Part shown: piece after piece, positions 24,383 to 33,283 of the stretch
Numbering within the stretch: position 1 is the first letter of the stretch
Layout of the letters: each line of letters opens with the position of its first letter
Assembly: GCF_000964405.1 (NCBI RefSeq)
Contig: NZ_BANE01000012.1
Span: 1-34,399, forward strand
Source of the DNA: Novacetimonas hansenii JCM 7643
GTDB taxonomy: Bacteria > Pseudomonadota > Alphaproteobacteria > Acetobacterales > Acetobacteraceae
Direction of reading: 5' to 3'
DNA: 34,399 bases
The notes under the pieces: generated by a model
The model's database searches: none
The model's input: only the letters and a program-made list of their open reading frames with translations
Told to the model about the DNA's origin: nothing
Position numbers and translations under genes: made by a program

Positions 24383-26419
24383 TCAGAATCCATACCCCAC
24401 GCGGCCACTATTGCTGTTTTGCAGGTTGCGATAGCGCGACAGCGCCATCAGCGGAAAAAACTGTCGGTAGCCATGATACCGCAGGTAAAACACCTTGGGA
24501 AAACCGACGGCATTATACGGCTCTTCGGCCCACTCGCCGTCCGTACCCTGCGTCCGGGCCAGATACGCCACACCGCGCGCAACCGCCGCATCATCCTTCA
24601 GGCCCGCAGCCATCATGCCCAGCACGGCCCATGCGGTCTGCGACGGCAGGCTCTGGCCATATTCACCATGGGGGCCACCTTCGTAGGATTCACATCCCTC
24701 ACCCCAGCCACCATCCGCGCGTTGCCTGCACCGCAGCCAGTCTGTGGCGCGGACGACCATCGGGTCGTCCTTCGCCACATTCGCCGCGTTCAGCGCACAC
24801 AGCACCGACCAAGTGCCATAGATGTAATTGGTGCCCCAGCGGCCGAACCATGACCCGTCCGCCTCCTGCTCCGTGCGCAGGTAATCAAGACCGCGTTCGA
24901 TGCACGGGCGATCCACACCATGGCCAAGCTGCGCAAGGAAGGAAATGCAACGCGCCGTCACATCGGCGGTCGGCGGGTCAAGCAGCGCCCCATGATCGGC
25001 GAAAGGAATGTGGTTGAGCACATCAAGGTCGTTATCAATGTCAAACGCCCCCCAACCGCCATTGCTGCTTTGCATGCCAATGATCCAGTGGCGTGCGCGC
25101 TCCAGCGCTTCGGCATTGGCCGGATCGCCCGCACGGTGCAGCAGCATGCCCACCACCGCCGTGTCGTCCACGTCGGGGTAGTAGTCATTGTTGTACTGGA
25201 ATGCCCAGCCACCGGGCTTCACATCCGGGCAGTTCATCGCCCAGTCACCCTTGACGTCAAGGATCTGGCGTCCACGCAGCCATTGGGCAGCCTTCGCCAG
25301 CTTCTCCTTCGTCGCCTGTGGTGCAATGCCATCAGGACCGGTGGCGGATTCGATCATGGCGTGCCCCGCAAGGCCAGTGTCCCATATGGGGGACGCGCAG
25401 GGCTGGCAATAGGTTTCCCTGCCCTGATTGACCAGCAGGCGCTGCACCGCTTCCCACGCTGTCGCGGCGCGGGGGTCGGTATCGGGCACACCCAGTGCGC
25501 GGAACATCATGACGGTATTGGCCATGGCGGGATAGATCGCGCCCAGCCCATCCACGCCATTAAGGCGTTTTTCAACGAAGTCCACGGCGGCACGGATCGC
25601 ACGACGGCGCGTTTTACGCGGGAAAAAACGTTCCGCTGGATGCAGTACCCTGTCCAGATACTGAAACACATGCCCCCAGCGGGAACGGTACGGCCCCCGG
25701 ACCCAATCGCGCACCCTGTCGGGCGGGGTTACGAACAGTTCGGGGATATGGACACCGCGCGGGTTCAGCGCACAGGGCCGCACGGCCCCCAGCACCAGCA
25801 GGGGCGCGATGACCGTCCGCGACCAGTACGACATGTTCCATACCGAAAACAGCGCCTTGCGCGGCATCAGCATCAGTTCGACCGGCATGGCGGGCGCGGC
25901 GTGCCATGGCACCTCCCCAAACAGCGCAAGCTGCAGGCGGGTGAACACGTTGGTGCGTTCGGCACCACCATGATGCAGGATTGCCGCCCGGGCACGGATC
26001 ATGTGCGGGGCATTGATGTCGTCGCCAATGGCCTTGAGGGCAAAATACGCCTTGACCGACGCGGAAAGGTCGAACCTGCCATTTTCATACAGGGGCCAAC
26101 CACCATGCGCGCCCTGGATACGACGCAGATAGATGCCAATCCGCTTTTCCAGCGCCGGGTCGATCCGATCAAGGAAATGTTCGAGCAAGACATATTCAGC
26201 CGGAATGGTGGCGTCCGCCTCCAGAGGGAAAACCCAGTGGCCGTCTTCCTTCTGTCGCTGTCCCAACGCGGCCTGCGCACGGGTGACGGCCGCATCAAGG
26301 TCCGCCGCCGCCAATGGCGCATCAGGTCTGACCACCTTTGTGGCGGTGCGCCTGCGTGTCGTCGTGGTCTTGCGGGCCGGGGCCTTGCGGGTCGTCGTCG
26401 TTTCAGGTTTCTGCGCCAT
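24383..26419 (-). CDS. shc: Squalene-hopene cyclase
   Basis: A 678-residue triterpene cyclase that folds squalene into hopene and hopanol at the membrane. The catalytic DVDDTA motif is present (Asp416, Asp418, Asp419), as are several QW repeats (for example GWGAFD, GSWFGRWG, GGWGEG) and the NYIYGTW segment near the active site. The start at 26419 is chosen for GGGGGA upstream; the frame is open to 26503 without support. The first 36 residues (AQKPETTTTRKAPARKTTTT and on) are a low-complexity Thr/Arg/Lys extension not found in typical cyclases. It is preceded by a 160-bp gap containing a decayed dispersed repeat, the largest gap in the hpn operon. Confidence 0.95.
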   Translation of the reverse strand: MAQKPETTTTRKAPARKTTTTRRRTATKVVRPDAPLAAADLDAAVTRAQAALGQRQKEDGHWVFPLEADATIPAEYVLLEHFLDRIDPALEKRIGIYLRRIQGAHGGWPLYENGRFDLSASVKAYFALKAIGDDINAPHMIRARAAILHHGGAERTNVFTRLQLALFGEVPWHAAPAMPVELMLMPRKALFSVWNMSYWSRTVIAPLLVLGAVRPCALNPRGVHIPELFVTPPDRVRDWVRGPYRSRWGHVFQYLDRVLHPAERFFPRKTRRRAIRAAVDFVEKRLNGVDGLGAIYPAMANTVMMFRALGVPDTDPRAATAWEAVQRLLVNQGRETYCQPCASPIWDTGLAGHAMIESATGPDGIAPQATKEKLAKAAQWLRGRQILDVKGDWAMNCPDVKPGGWAFQYNNDYYPDVDDTAVVGMLLHRAGDPANAEALERARHWIIGMQSSNGGWGAFDIDNDLDVLNHIPFADHGALLDPPTADVTARCISFLAQLGHGVDRPCIERGLDYLRTEQEADGSWFGRWGTNYIYGTWSVLCALNAANVAKDDPMVVRATDWLRCRQRADGGWGEGCESYEGGPHGEYGQSLPSQTAWAVLGMMAAGLKDDAAVARGVAYLARTQGTDGEWAEEPYNAVGFPKVFYLRYHGYRQFFPLMALSRYRNLQNSNSGRVGYGF

Positions 26420-26505
26420 AATCCCATATTCCCCCATTATCCGGCGGGGGCCTGTTCCAGATTCAAAGAAATTTCCGGTGTGGCCTTCTGAAACACGCGT
26501 CAAAA

Positions 26506-26546
26506 GACGTCATATTTTTGGAAAAAGGCCGCACCCGAAAATTTTT
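26506..26546 (+). repeat. Dispersed AT-rich repeat, decayed copy C
   Basis: GACGTCATATTTTTGGAAAA and the following GGCCGCACCCGAAAATTTTTC align with the second hairpin and tail of the repeat seen at 23561-23650 and 34321-34399. Only the second hairpin half is recognisable. It lies between hpnE and shc. Confidence 0.55.
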
Positions 26547-26579
26547 CTCTTTATCAAGCAGCTATTTTCAAACAGCCGT

Positions 26580-27878
26580 TCATGCACCGTGGCGCTGCCG
26601 GACGGCCTGCGCCGCGGCAACACCAGAACGGATCGCACCCTCGATCGTGGCGGGCAGGCCGGTTTCCGTCCAGTCCCCGGCCAGCATCAGGTTGGGCAAC
26701 ATCGTGCGCGTGGCGGGCCGCAGCCGATCCTGCGCCGGGGTTGCGGCGAAGGTCGCGCGCTTTTCACGCACGATGCGCATCGGCGGCATGTCCACCGGCA
26801 GGGCCATCGTCAACGCGGGGTCGAGGGCTGCGCGCACCTCCCCCCAGATGGTGCGGGCCAGGGCGTCGGTGTCATATGCGGCATAACGGTTGGCGGCGCT
26901 GACGGTCACAGACAGGATGTGCCCCTTGATGAACACCCATTCGCTGATCCCCCCCACCAGACCGATAAAGCGCGCCTGCGCCAGCGCACCGGTCGCCACG
27001 GGCACATAAGGCATGGCGAAATGCGCGTTCACGATGGCCTCGAACTGGTCCGGGGCGCTGAACCCGGGAAGCTGCCCCTCCAGCAGGGAGGCCGCGACCG
27101 GTGCAGGCGTTGCCATGATCACCGCGTCCCCCGGACCAATGGCGATATCCTGCCCCGTTGCGCGCAGCATGGTGACGCGCCCGTCCCCGGCCTCCACCGC
27201 ACTGATACGCACGCCGGTCTGGACCTGTGCCTTCATCAGCGCGAGGTGCGACAGCGCCGGATCAACGAAACTTTCGGACAGCCCGTCCTGCGGGAAGCGT
27301 GGCAGGCAATGCCGCCCCCCCTGCGCCAGGCTTTCACGCACCACCGCGCCCAGCAATGCCGCACTGCCAACGTCGGGCATGGTGTTGAGGACGGAAATCG
27401 CAAACGGTTCCAGCAGGCGCGACGACAGCGCACCGGGCATCAGGCAGTCCGACACCACGATATCGGGGGCTGCCTCCATCAGGCGCATCAGGCTGCGCAG
27501 TTCCCCCAGCCGCATGCCCGGCACACGGCGCCGGCGCGACAGCACCCACAACGGAACCTTCCCGCGCGACAGGTCCAGCGTCCAGCGCGCACGGTCCGCA
27601 AGGTCGATGAAGGGGAAGACCGGGCGTGACGGCCCCGTCAACGTATCCTGCGCGCCAATCAGCCCAAGATAGCGGTTGACCGCCCGATTGCCCGACAGCA
27701 GCAGGTGGTTGCCATTGTCGATGCGACAGCCAAGATGTTTGTCCACATATGAACGCGCCCGCCCGCCACAGGCCGGTCCGGCCTCGTACACCGTGACGCG
27801 TTCCCCGGCACCCGCCAGTTCAACAGCCGCCGACAGGCCCGCAAGGCCGCCGCCGACGATATGGATATGTCCGCTCAT
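26580..27878 (-). CDS. hpnE: Squalene-associated FAD-dependent oxidoreductase HpnE
   Basis: A 432-residue flavoprotein with an N-terminal dinucleotide motif HIVGGGLAGLSAAVEL, the following YEAGPACGGRARS and a C-terminal NLMLAGDWTETGLPATIEGA, as in phytoene desaturase-like enzymes. HpnE reduces hydroxysqualene to squalene, the last of the HpnCDE steps from farnesyl diphosphate. The start at 27878 is chosen because the Rossmann motif begins five residues in; it lies 4 bp after the hpnD stop. The next gene, shc, is 160 bp further on. Confidence 0.92.
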   Translation of the reverse strand: MSGHIHIVGGGLAGLSAAVELAGAGERVTVYEAGPACGGRARSYVDKHLGCRIDNGNHLLLSGNRAVNRYLGLIGAQDTLTGPSRPVFPFIDLADRARWTLDLSRGKVPLWVLSRRRRVPGMRLGELRSLMRLMEAAPDIVVSDCLMPGALSSRLLEPFAISVLNTMPDVGSAALLGAVVRESLAQGGRHCLPRFPQDGLSESFVDPALSHLALMKAQVQTGVRISAVEAGDGRVTMLRATGQDIAIGPGDAVIMATPAPVAASLLEGQLPGFSAPDQFEAIVNAHFAMPYVPVATGALAQARFIGLVGGISEWVFIKGHILSVTVSAANRYAAYDTDALARTIWGEVRAALDPALTMALPVDMPPMRIVREKRATFAATPAQDRLRPATRTMLPNLMLAGDWTETGLPATIEGAIRSGVAAAQAVRQRHGA

Positions 27879-27882
27879 GCGT

Positions 27883-28779
27883 TCAGGCCACCAGCGCGCG
27901 GGCTGCAATCAGCAGCTTGCGCGGGCGCGACAGCGAAACACGGTGCGACAGGTCGCGCCACCCATGGCGTTCCTGCGCGGACAGGATCGCGGCATAGGTC
28001 GCGCCCATCACGCGCGCGGGGCGCATGGCCCGGCGGTTGCACCGGCGCATCGCGGCATCCGCGGCGCGGAAATGGTCACGTGCCCGTCCCGCCAGAATGC
28101 GTCCCACCGCATCCAGCCCCGCCGCATGGCATGCCCCCTGCGGGGTCAGCGGCACATCGAAACGCGACAGCAGTTCAGCAGGCAGGTACAGCCGCCCGAT
28201 CCGCGCGTCCTCCGCCACGTCACGCAGGATATTGGTAATCTGCAACGCACGGCCAAGGTGATAGGCCACCTTGTCCGCCTCGGCCGAGGCATCGCCGAAC
28301 ACACGCACAGACAGACGCCCCACGGCAGAGGCGACACGATCGCAATACAGGTCAAACGTCGCCTCGTCCGGGGCGACGATGGGGCCACGCGCATCCATTT
28401 CCATGCCGTCGATCACGGCATTGAAATCCTCCTGCCGCAGACCGAACATACGGATGGTGGACAGAAGTACACGATCCAGCGCATCGTCCGCCTGTCCCGC
28501 ATACAGCCGCGCGATACGTGCCCGCCATGCATCAAGCCGGTCGCATTTGTCCCGGGCTTCGCCTTCGTCATCGGCCACGTCATCCACCAGGCGACAGAAG
28601 GCATACACGGCATACATCCCATACCGCCGGTCCGGCGGCAGGATCTGCATACCCTTGCCAAAGGACGTGCCCGACGCCGTTACCACCGCCTCGACCTGCA
28701 TCAGGTCCGTGGGGTCGCATCCCAGTGGGGCCGTGCCATGTGGGGTCGTGCCATCATGCCGCGCGCGCAAAAAAACCAT
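27883..28779 (-). CDS. hpnD: Presqualene diphosphate synthase HpnD
   Basis: About 298 residues of the squalene/phytoene synthase fold. The first Asp-rich motif DDVADDEGE (66-74) and the second DVAEDARIGRLYLPAE are intact, so it should bind magnesium-diphosphate and join two farnesyl diphosphates into presqualene diphosphate. The start is uncertain: ATG at 28779 is listed, a TTG at 28803 and an ATG at 28701 are possible; the family core begins at VEAVVTASGTSF shortly after 28701. It is followed closely by hpnE. Confidence 0.9.
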   Translation of the reverse strand: MVFLRARHDGTTPHGTAPLGCDPTDLMQVEAVVTASGTSFGKGMQILPPDRRYGMYAVYAFCRLVDDVADDEGEARDKCDRLDAWRARIARLYAGQADDALDRVLLSTIRMFGLRQEDFNAVIDGMEMDARGPIVAPDEATFDLYCDRVASAVGRLSVRVFGDASAEADKVAYHLGRALQITNILRDVAEDARIGRLYLPAELLSRFDVPLTPQGACHAAGLDAVGRILAGRARDHFRAADAAMRRCNRRAMRPARVMGATYAAILSAQERHGWRDLSHRVSLSRPRKLLIAARALVA

Positions 28780-28879
28780 CCCCGCGTTTTCCGTTCCATC
28801 CAAGGTTCACAATGTCTGCCGGACGTTCTTTAACGGCAATTACCCTAACGGCAAAATCCGCCTGCCGACACGCGCGGCA

Positions 28880-29746
28880 TCAGCGGCGGATGACACGCAG
28901 CGCACCGCCCATCGCCGCCAGCATGTCGCCACGCGACAGCTTGACCCGCCCCGCCAGCGGGTCCTCACGCCGCAGGCGGGCGGCAAGACGCTTTGACAGG
29001 CCAACGATCACCGCACATTCCATGCGCATACGCCGGTCATGCACCAGCGCGGGCAGGCGGGATGCTTCGTCATTGAGGCGGTCCACTCCGTCCAGCATCG
29101 CGTCGAACACACGGCGCAGGGCAGGCAGGGCATAGGGGCCATACAGATCCTCCACCTGCGCGCCCTCGCGCGCCATCCATTCGCGCGGCAGGTAACAACG
29201 ATCGAGCGCACGCAGGTCATCCGCACAATCCTGCAGGTGGTTGATGACCTGCAACGCCGTGCATAACGCATCGGACGGACCTGCCGTCTCCGGCCCCTCA
29301 CCATGCAGCGCCAGCAGGAACCGCCCCACCGGATTGGCGGAATAGCGGCAGTATTCCAACAGTTCGTCCCACGTGTCGTACCGGTTCTTGACCGCATCCT
29401 GACGGAAGGCGACGATCAGGTCGGTTGCGGTTTCAACCGGCACGCCCGTACGCGCAAACATCTCGCGCACCCTTGCCGCCGTCTGTGCATCGGGACGGGC
29501 GGGGGCGGCCACGGTGCCGCGCACCACACCCTCCATGGCATCAAGGCGGTCGATCTTCGCCTGCGGGTCAAGCTTCGTGCTGTCCACGATATCGTCGATG
29601 ACACGGGCAAAATCATAATAGGCATGGACATGCGGACGCTGGTCGCGGCTGATCAGCAGGGAGCCGACAGGAAAATTCTCATCCCCCGCCCCCTTGCCAG
29701 ACGAAACGTCCTCGCTTCCCCATGCGTCGTGTTCGGCTTTACTCAC
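28880..29746 (-). CDS. hpnC: Hydroxysqualene synthase HpnC
   Basis: A 288-residue squalene synthase-like protein with DDIVDS (51-56) and QDCADD (172-177) as its two Asp-rich motifs; the family member HpnC turns presqualene diphosphate into hydroxysqualene. The start is a GTG whose bases overlap the hpnB stop (GTGA, 29743-29746), with AGGGGA upstream, so it is translationally coupled to hpnB. A 100-bp spacer to the hpnD start holds no gene. Confidence 0.9.
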   Translation of the reverse strand: MSKAEHDAWGSEDVSSGKGAGDENFPVGSLLISRDQRPHVHAYYDFARVIDDIVDSTKLDPQAKIDRLDAMEGVVRGTVAAPARPDAQTAARVREMFARTGVPVETATDLIVAFRQDAVKNRYDTWDELLEYCRYSANPVGRFLLALHGEGPETAGPSDALCTALQVINHLQDCADDLRALDRCYLPREWMAREGAQVEDLYGPYALPALRRVFDAMLDGVDRLNDEASRLPALVHDRRMRMECAVIVGLSKRLAARLRREDPLAGRVKLSRGDMLAAMGGALRVIRR

Positions 29747-30978
29747 CCTATGTCATCCCCTGTCATTGTCCTGTTCATGACCGCACCACCGGCTTCGGGA
29801 TGGGTATAGGTCGAAATCGCCCCATCGGCATCGGTATAGGCACGGCTTTTCCACACCACGCCCCGCCCCCGATGGTGATTGATGGCCGACCCGATGGTCG
29901 CCAGTGTATAAAAACCCGCCACAACCGGCAGCAACAGCGCCCATGCGGGCATCAGGTTGAACCGGCGCAGCGTGGGGGTGTACGACGCCATCGACATAAC
30001 CCACGCCGCAGCCCCCAACAGGCAGGCCGCGCCATGGGTAAACAGGGCAAGTTCCATCGGCACGATCCACACCACGATCATCCCGATCACCGTCGCAAGC
30101 AGCCTCCACGGCGAATATCGCAGTTGCACATATGCCGTGCGCGCCACCATGCGCCAGATATCATGCGGGTGGGGATAGGGCCGGATGGAACGGGCAAGGC
30201 AGCTATGCCCCAGATAGATCTTCCCGCCCCCATGCTTGATACGCGCGGCAAGCGTGCAATCGTCGATCAGTGCGCCGCGCAGGCTGTCGATCCCGCCAAT
30301 CCGTGCAAGCGCCGTCCGACGCACAAGAATTGTCCCACCGGCGGCCCCGGCGGTTTTGCTGCGCGGATCGTTGACGCTGGCGAAGGGATAGAGCAGGGCA
30401 AAGAAAAAGACGAAGGCCGGGACCAGCATGCGTTCGGCGGGACTGACGCAGTGGAGCTGCACCATTTCCGACACCTGATCGAGGCCGCCCCCCTCCGCCC
30501 GGGCCACAAGGGTGGAGACATGGCGCGCATCATGGGTGATGTCCGCATCCGTCAGCAGGACGAACCCATCGGTCGCGGGACACAGGCGCGCGACCTCCGC
30601 CATGCCCTGGCTTACAGCCCACAGCTTACCGCTCCACCCCGCGGGGCGGGGCCTGCCGGTCACGACCGTCAGGCGTTTTTTCGGATCGGCCACCTTGCGC
30701 GCCAGTCGTCCCGTCCCATCGGTGCTGCCATCATCAACGACGATGACATGCAACCGCCCCGGATAATCCTGCGCCAGCAGGGACGAAAGACATTGCGTGA
30801 TCGCCGCGGCCTCATCACGCGCGGGCACCACGACACAGACGTCGGGGCATCGCCTGCGGTCAAGCTGCCTGCCCCCCACCGGGGCAAGGATCGGGCCAGC
30901 CTGCCAGAAACGCCCGTGGAAGAAGATCAGCCATCCCCATATGGCCAGCGCCAGCCCCGCAATGGCGATAAGCAGCAT
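29743..30978 (-). CDS. hpnB: Hopene-associated glycosyltransferase HpnB
   Basis: A 411-residue family 2 glycosyltransferase with an N-terminal membrane segment (about 2-20) and further membrane segments in the last third. VCVVVPARDEAAAI, VIVVDDGSTDGT, LLTDADI (metal-binding DxD) and LIDDCTLAARIKHGG are all present. It is a standard member of hopanoid clusters, presumed to act on hopanoid head groups; the exact reaction is not established. The start at 30978 has GAGG 8 nt upstream; an ATG at 31005 lies inside hpnA and has no site. Confidence 0.9.
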   Translation of the reverse strand: MLLIAIAGLALAIWGWLIFFHGRFWQAGPILAPVGGRQLDRRRCPDVCVVVPARDEAAAITQCLSSLLAQDYPGRLHVIVVDDGSTDGTGRLARKVADPKKRLTVVTGRPRPAGWSGKLWAVSQGMAEVARLCPATDGFVLLTDADITHDARHVSTLVARAEGGGLDQVSEMVQLHCVSPAERMLVPAFVFFFALLYPFASVNDPRSKTAGAAGGTILVRRTALARIGGIDSLRGALIDDCTLAARIKHGGGKIYLGHSCLARSIRPYPHPHDIWRMVARTAYVQLRYSPWRLLATVIGMIVVWIVPMELALFTHGAACLLGAAAWVMSMASYTPTLRRFNLMPAWALLLPVVAGFYTLATIGSAINHHRGRGVVWKSRAYTDADGAISTYTHPEAGGAVMNRTMTGDDIG

Positions 30979-30988
30979 GCCGCGGACC

Positions 30989-31984
30989 TCAATCCAGCAT
31001 ACCATGCTGGCGGAACCAGTCGATGGCGTCCTTTACGGCGTCCCGCGCGGGACGGGGGGAATAGCCCAGTTCCCGGATCGCCTTGTCAGAGGAAAAGAAC
31101 ATCTTCTTGTGCGACATCGCCAGCATTTCGCGCGTGACGCGCGGGGCGATGCCGAACATGCGCGACAGCCATTCGCTGACGATCGCAACGGGCCAGATCA
31201 CCGCCTGTGGCAGGCGGACGCGCGGGGGCGCCACCCCGGCAAGTTCCGCCGTCATCGCAAACAGGTCGCGCAGAAGGTAATTCTGCCCGCCCAGGATATA
31301 TTTCTCCCCCACGCGCCCACGTTCCAGCGCCAGCGCATGCCCTTCGGCCACGTCATCAACATGAACGATATTCACACCCGTATCGACATAGGCAGGCATC
31401 CGCCCCGCGGCACAGTCGAGGATCATCTGCCCCGTGGGCGTGGGCTTGATGTCGCGCGGGCCGACAGGGGTGGAGGGATTGACGATCACGGCAGGCAGCG
31501 CACGTTCATGGACCAGGCGCAGGACTTCCTGCTCCGCGCGGTATTTGGAACGCTTGTAGATCCCGATCACGCCATGTTCATGGACCGGCGTTTCCTCATC
31601 GCACACCGTACCGTCCCCGATCAGGCCAAGCGCCGCAACGGAGGAACAGTAGACGATCTTTTCCACGCCCGCGCGCTGCGCCGCAAGCATGAGCTGGCGT
31701 GTCCCCTCCACATTGGCGATCATCATGGGGACGGGATCGGGCACCCACAGGCGGTAATCCGCGGCCACATGAAACACATACCGGCACCCGCGCACCGCAG
31801 CGTCAAAGGTGGACGGGGTGGACAGGTCCCCTTCCACCAGTTCGCATGGCAGGTCGCGCAGGTTGGTGAGATCACTGCCCTTGCGCACCATAAGGCGCAG
31901 CGAATGGCCACGTTCCAGCAGGTTGCGGGCGACAGCAGAGCCGACAAAACCGGTTGCACCGGTGACGAGCGTTGGGGCAGTCAT
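30989..31984 (-). CDS. hpnA: Hopanoid-associated sugar epimerase HpnA
   Basis: A 331-residue extended short-chain dehydrogenase/reductase. VTGATGFVGSAVARNLLERG is the NAD(P) site, FHVAADYRLWVPDP and CSSVAALG form the core, and YKRSKYRAE holds the Tyr-x3-Lys catalytic pair. It is the first gene of the hpn operon, and hpnB starts 10 bp later. The start at 31984 gives the normal family N-terminus; the frame extends upstream without homology. The precise substrate is not known. Confidence 0.92.
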   Translation of the reverse strand: MTAPTLVTGATGFVGSAVARNLLERGHSLRLMVRKGSDLTNLRDLPCELVEGDLSTPSTFDAAVRGCRYVFHVAADYRLWVPDPVPMMIANVEGTRQLMLAAQRAGVEKIVYCSSVAALGLIGDGTVCDEETPVHEHGVIGIYKRSKYRAEQEVLRLVHERALPAVIVNPSTPVGPRDIKPTPTGQMILDCAAGRMPAYVDTGVNIVHVDDVAEGHALALERGRVGEKYILGGQNYLLRDLFAMTAELAGVAPPRVRLPQAVIWPVAIVSEWLSRMFGIAPRVTREMLAMSHKKMFFSSDKAIRELGYSPRPARDAVKDAIDWFRQHGMLD

Positions 31985-32173
31985 GACCTGAACGAGCACT
32001 CCGTGACAGAATTCAAGATTGCGATACGGACTCGCAACCAGCAAGAAGTACCATTTATCCCGACACCTCGCGGTGGCGCCAGACCCTGTCGTGGTGTAAG
32101 TCAGGCGCGCACTGTCACTTCGGGCGGACATTGCGACCGCTTTTCGGCTTAACAGACGCATTACGGATCTTTC
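31985..32173. promoter_or_regulatory. Divergent promoter region between hpnA and hpnL
   Basis: The 189-bp gap must hold the promoters for the hpn operon (minus) and hpnL (plus). I see no consensus sigma70 boxes and no clear operator. The spacing suggests shared control of both transcripts. Confidence 0.5.
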
Positions 32174-33244
32174 TTGAGAAAGCTTACCATCCTGCTGGCC
32201 TTCCTTGGCCTGGCCTTCCTTACCGGTTGCACGGCGTGGCTTGGCGCGGGCTCCGTCATGAAGGCGATCGTGTCGATCGGCTTCGTCGGATTCATGGCAA
32301 CCGTGCTGGCGCAGCTTGCAGTCGATGCAATACTGGGTCTTGCATGGCACGCGGCTTGTCGTGACATTTCCGTCCGGCAACTGCTGGTATCGCGCATGAT
32401 CCGTGATGCGGCGGCGTCATGCCTGCCCTTCTCCCAGCTTGGGGGGATGGTGATCGGCATCCGCGCGACCTGTTCAAGCCACCTGTTCGCGGGACGTCGC
32501 GGACGCACCATCAGCGGGCCGGAAGCCGCGTGCGCGAACCTGGTGGACATCACGACAGAGGTGATGGGCCAGATCCTGTTCATCCTCACCGCCGTGCTGT
32601 GCCTTGTCGCCCACCAGCAATCCAGCCCCTTCGCCAAGCCGGTGATCATCGGTCTTGTGTTGCTAACGATGGGAATTGGCGGCTTCATCTGGACACAACA
32701 GCACGGGGGGTCGCTGCTCAAGCGTGCGGGCCGCATGCTGGGCCATAACATGGCGACGCAGTGGCAGGATGCGATGATGAGCAGCGCCGACAGCCTGCAG
32801 GAACGTTTTGACGAGATCTGGTCGCACCCGCGCCGCATCGCAGAGGCCGCGTTCCTGCACTATCTGGGCTGGCTGGGCAGTGCGGGCACGATCTGGGTTG
32901 CGTATTATTTCCTTGGCGCGAAGCTCAGCTTCAGCGGCGCGATCGCCATCGAGGGCGTGGCCTGCGGTATCATGTCCGTCTCATTCCTTGTCCCCGCCGG
33001 GCTGGGCGTGCAGGAAGCGGCCTATATCGCGCTGGGTTCGGCCTTTGGCATTGCGCCGTCCGTCTCGCTTGGGCTGTCACTGCTGCGACGCGGGCGTGAA
33101 CTGGTGATCGGCATCCCGATGCTGCTGGGATGGCAGGCCATGGAAATGCGTGGCCTGCGCACGACGCCGCAGGCCACGCCCCCCGACGCCACGGACGCCG
33201 CCCCCGTCGCAACCCCGTCCACCACCACCCCACCGGGCGAATAA
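32174..33244 (+). CDS. hpnL: Hopanoid-associated membrane protein HpnL
   Basis: About 356 residues with seven or so membrane segments of the lysylphosphatidylglycerol synthase-like (UPF0104) family. LPFSQLGGMVIG, TEVMGQILF and SFLVPAGLGVQEAAY are typical of that family, and HpnL members lie in hopanoid clusters. A role in moving or placing hopanoids in the envelope is inferred. The start is a TTG at 32174, which gives a good first membrane segment; the next ATG (32258) would cut into it. The C-terminus is a Pro/Thr/Ala-rich tail of about 30 residues. Confidence 0.8.
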   Translation: MRKLTILLAFLGLAFLTGCTAWLGAGSVMKAIVSIGFVGFMATVLAQLAVDAILGLAWHAACRDISVRQLLVSRMIRDAAASCLPFSQLGGMVIGIRATCSSHLFAGRRGRTISGPEAACANLVDITTEVMGQILFILTAVLCLVAHQQSSPFAKPVIIGLVLLTMGIGGFIWTQQHGGSLLKRAGRMLGHNMATQWQDAMMSSADSLQERFDEIWSHPRRIAEAAFLHYLGWLGSAGTIWVAYYFLGAKLSFSGAIAIEGVACGIMSVSFLVPAGLGVQEAAYIALGSAFGIAPSVSLGLSLLRRGRELVIGIPMLLGWQAMEMRGLRTTPQATPPDATDAAPVATPSTTTPPGE

Positions 33245-33283
33245 CCCGCCCCCATCCCCGCACAGCTTTGACCCGGTGCCGCC

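Noticed and set aside
24920-26491. A 523-codon open frame on the plus strand opposite shc
   Set aside because: It is antisense to a clear squalene-hopene cyclase, shows no domain, and is rich in His, Arg, Gln and Pro as expected for a shadow frame in GC-rich DNA.
26133-27629. A 498-codon plus-strand open frame opposite shc and hpnE
   Set aside because: It runs through two real genes on the other strand and the gap between them, with shadow-like composition.
29722-31137. A 471-codon plus-strand open frame opposite hpnB
   Set aside because: It is antisense to a recognised glycosyltransferase and has no recognisable motif.
32174-32240. A lipobox-like LTGC in the first segment of HpnL
   Set aside because: HpnL is a polytopic membrane protein; the Cys lies in its first membrane segment and there is no reason to expect lipoprotein processing.
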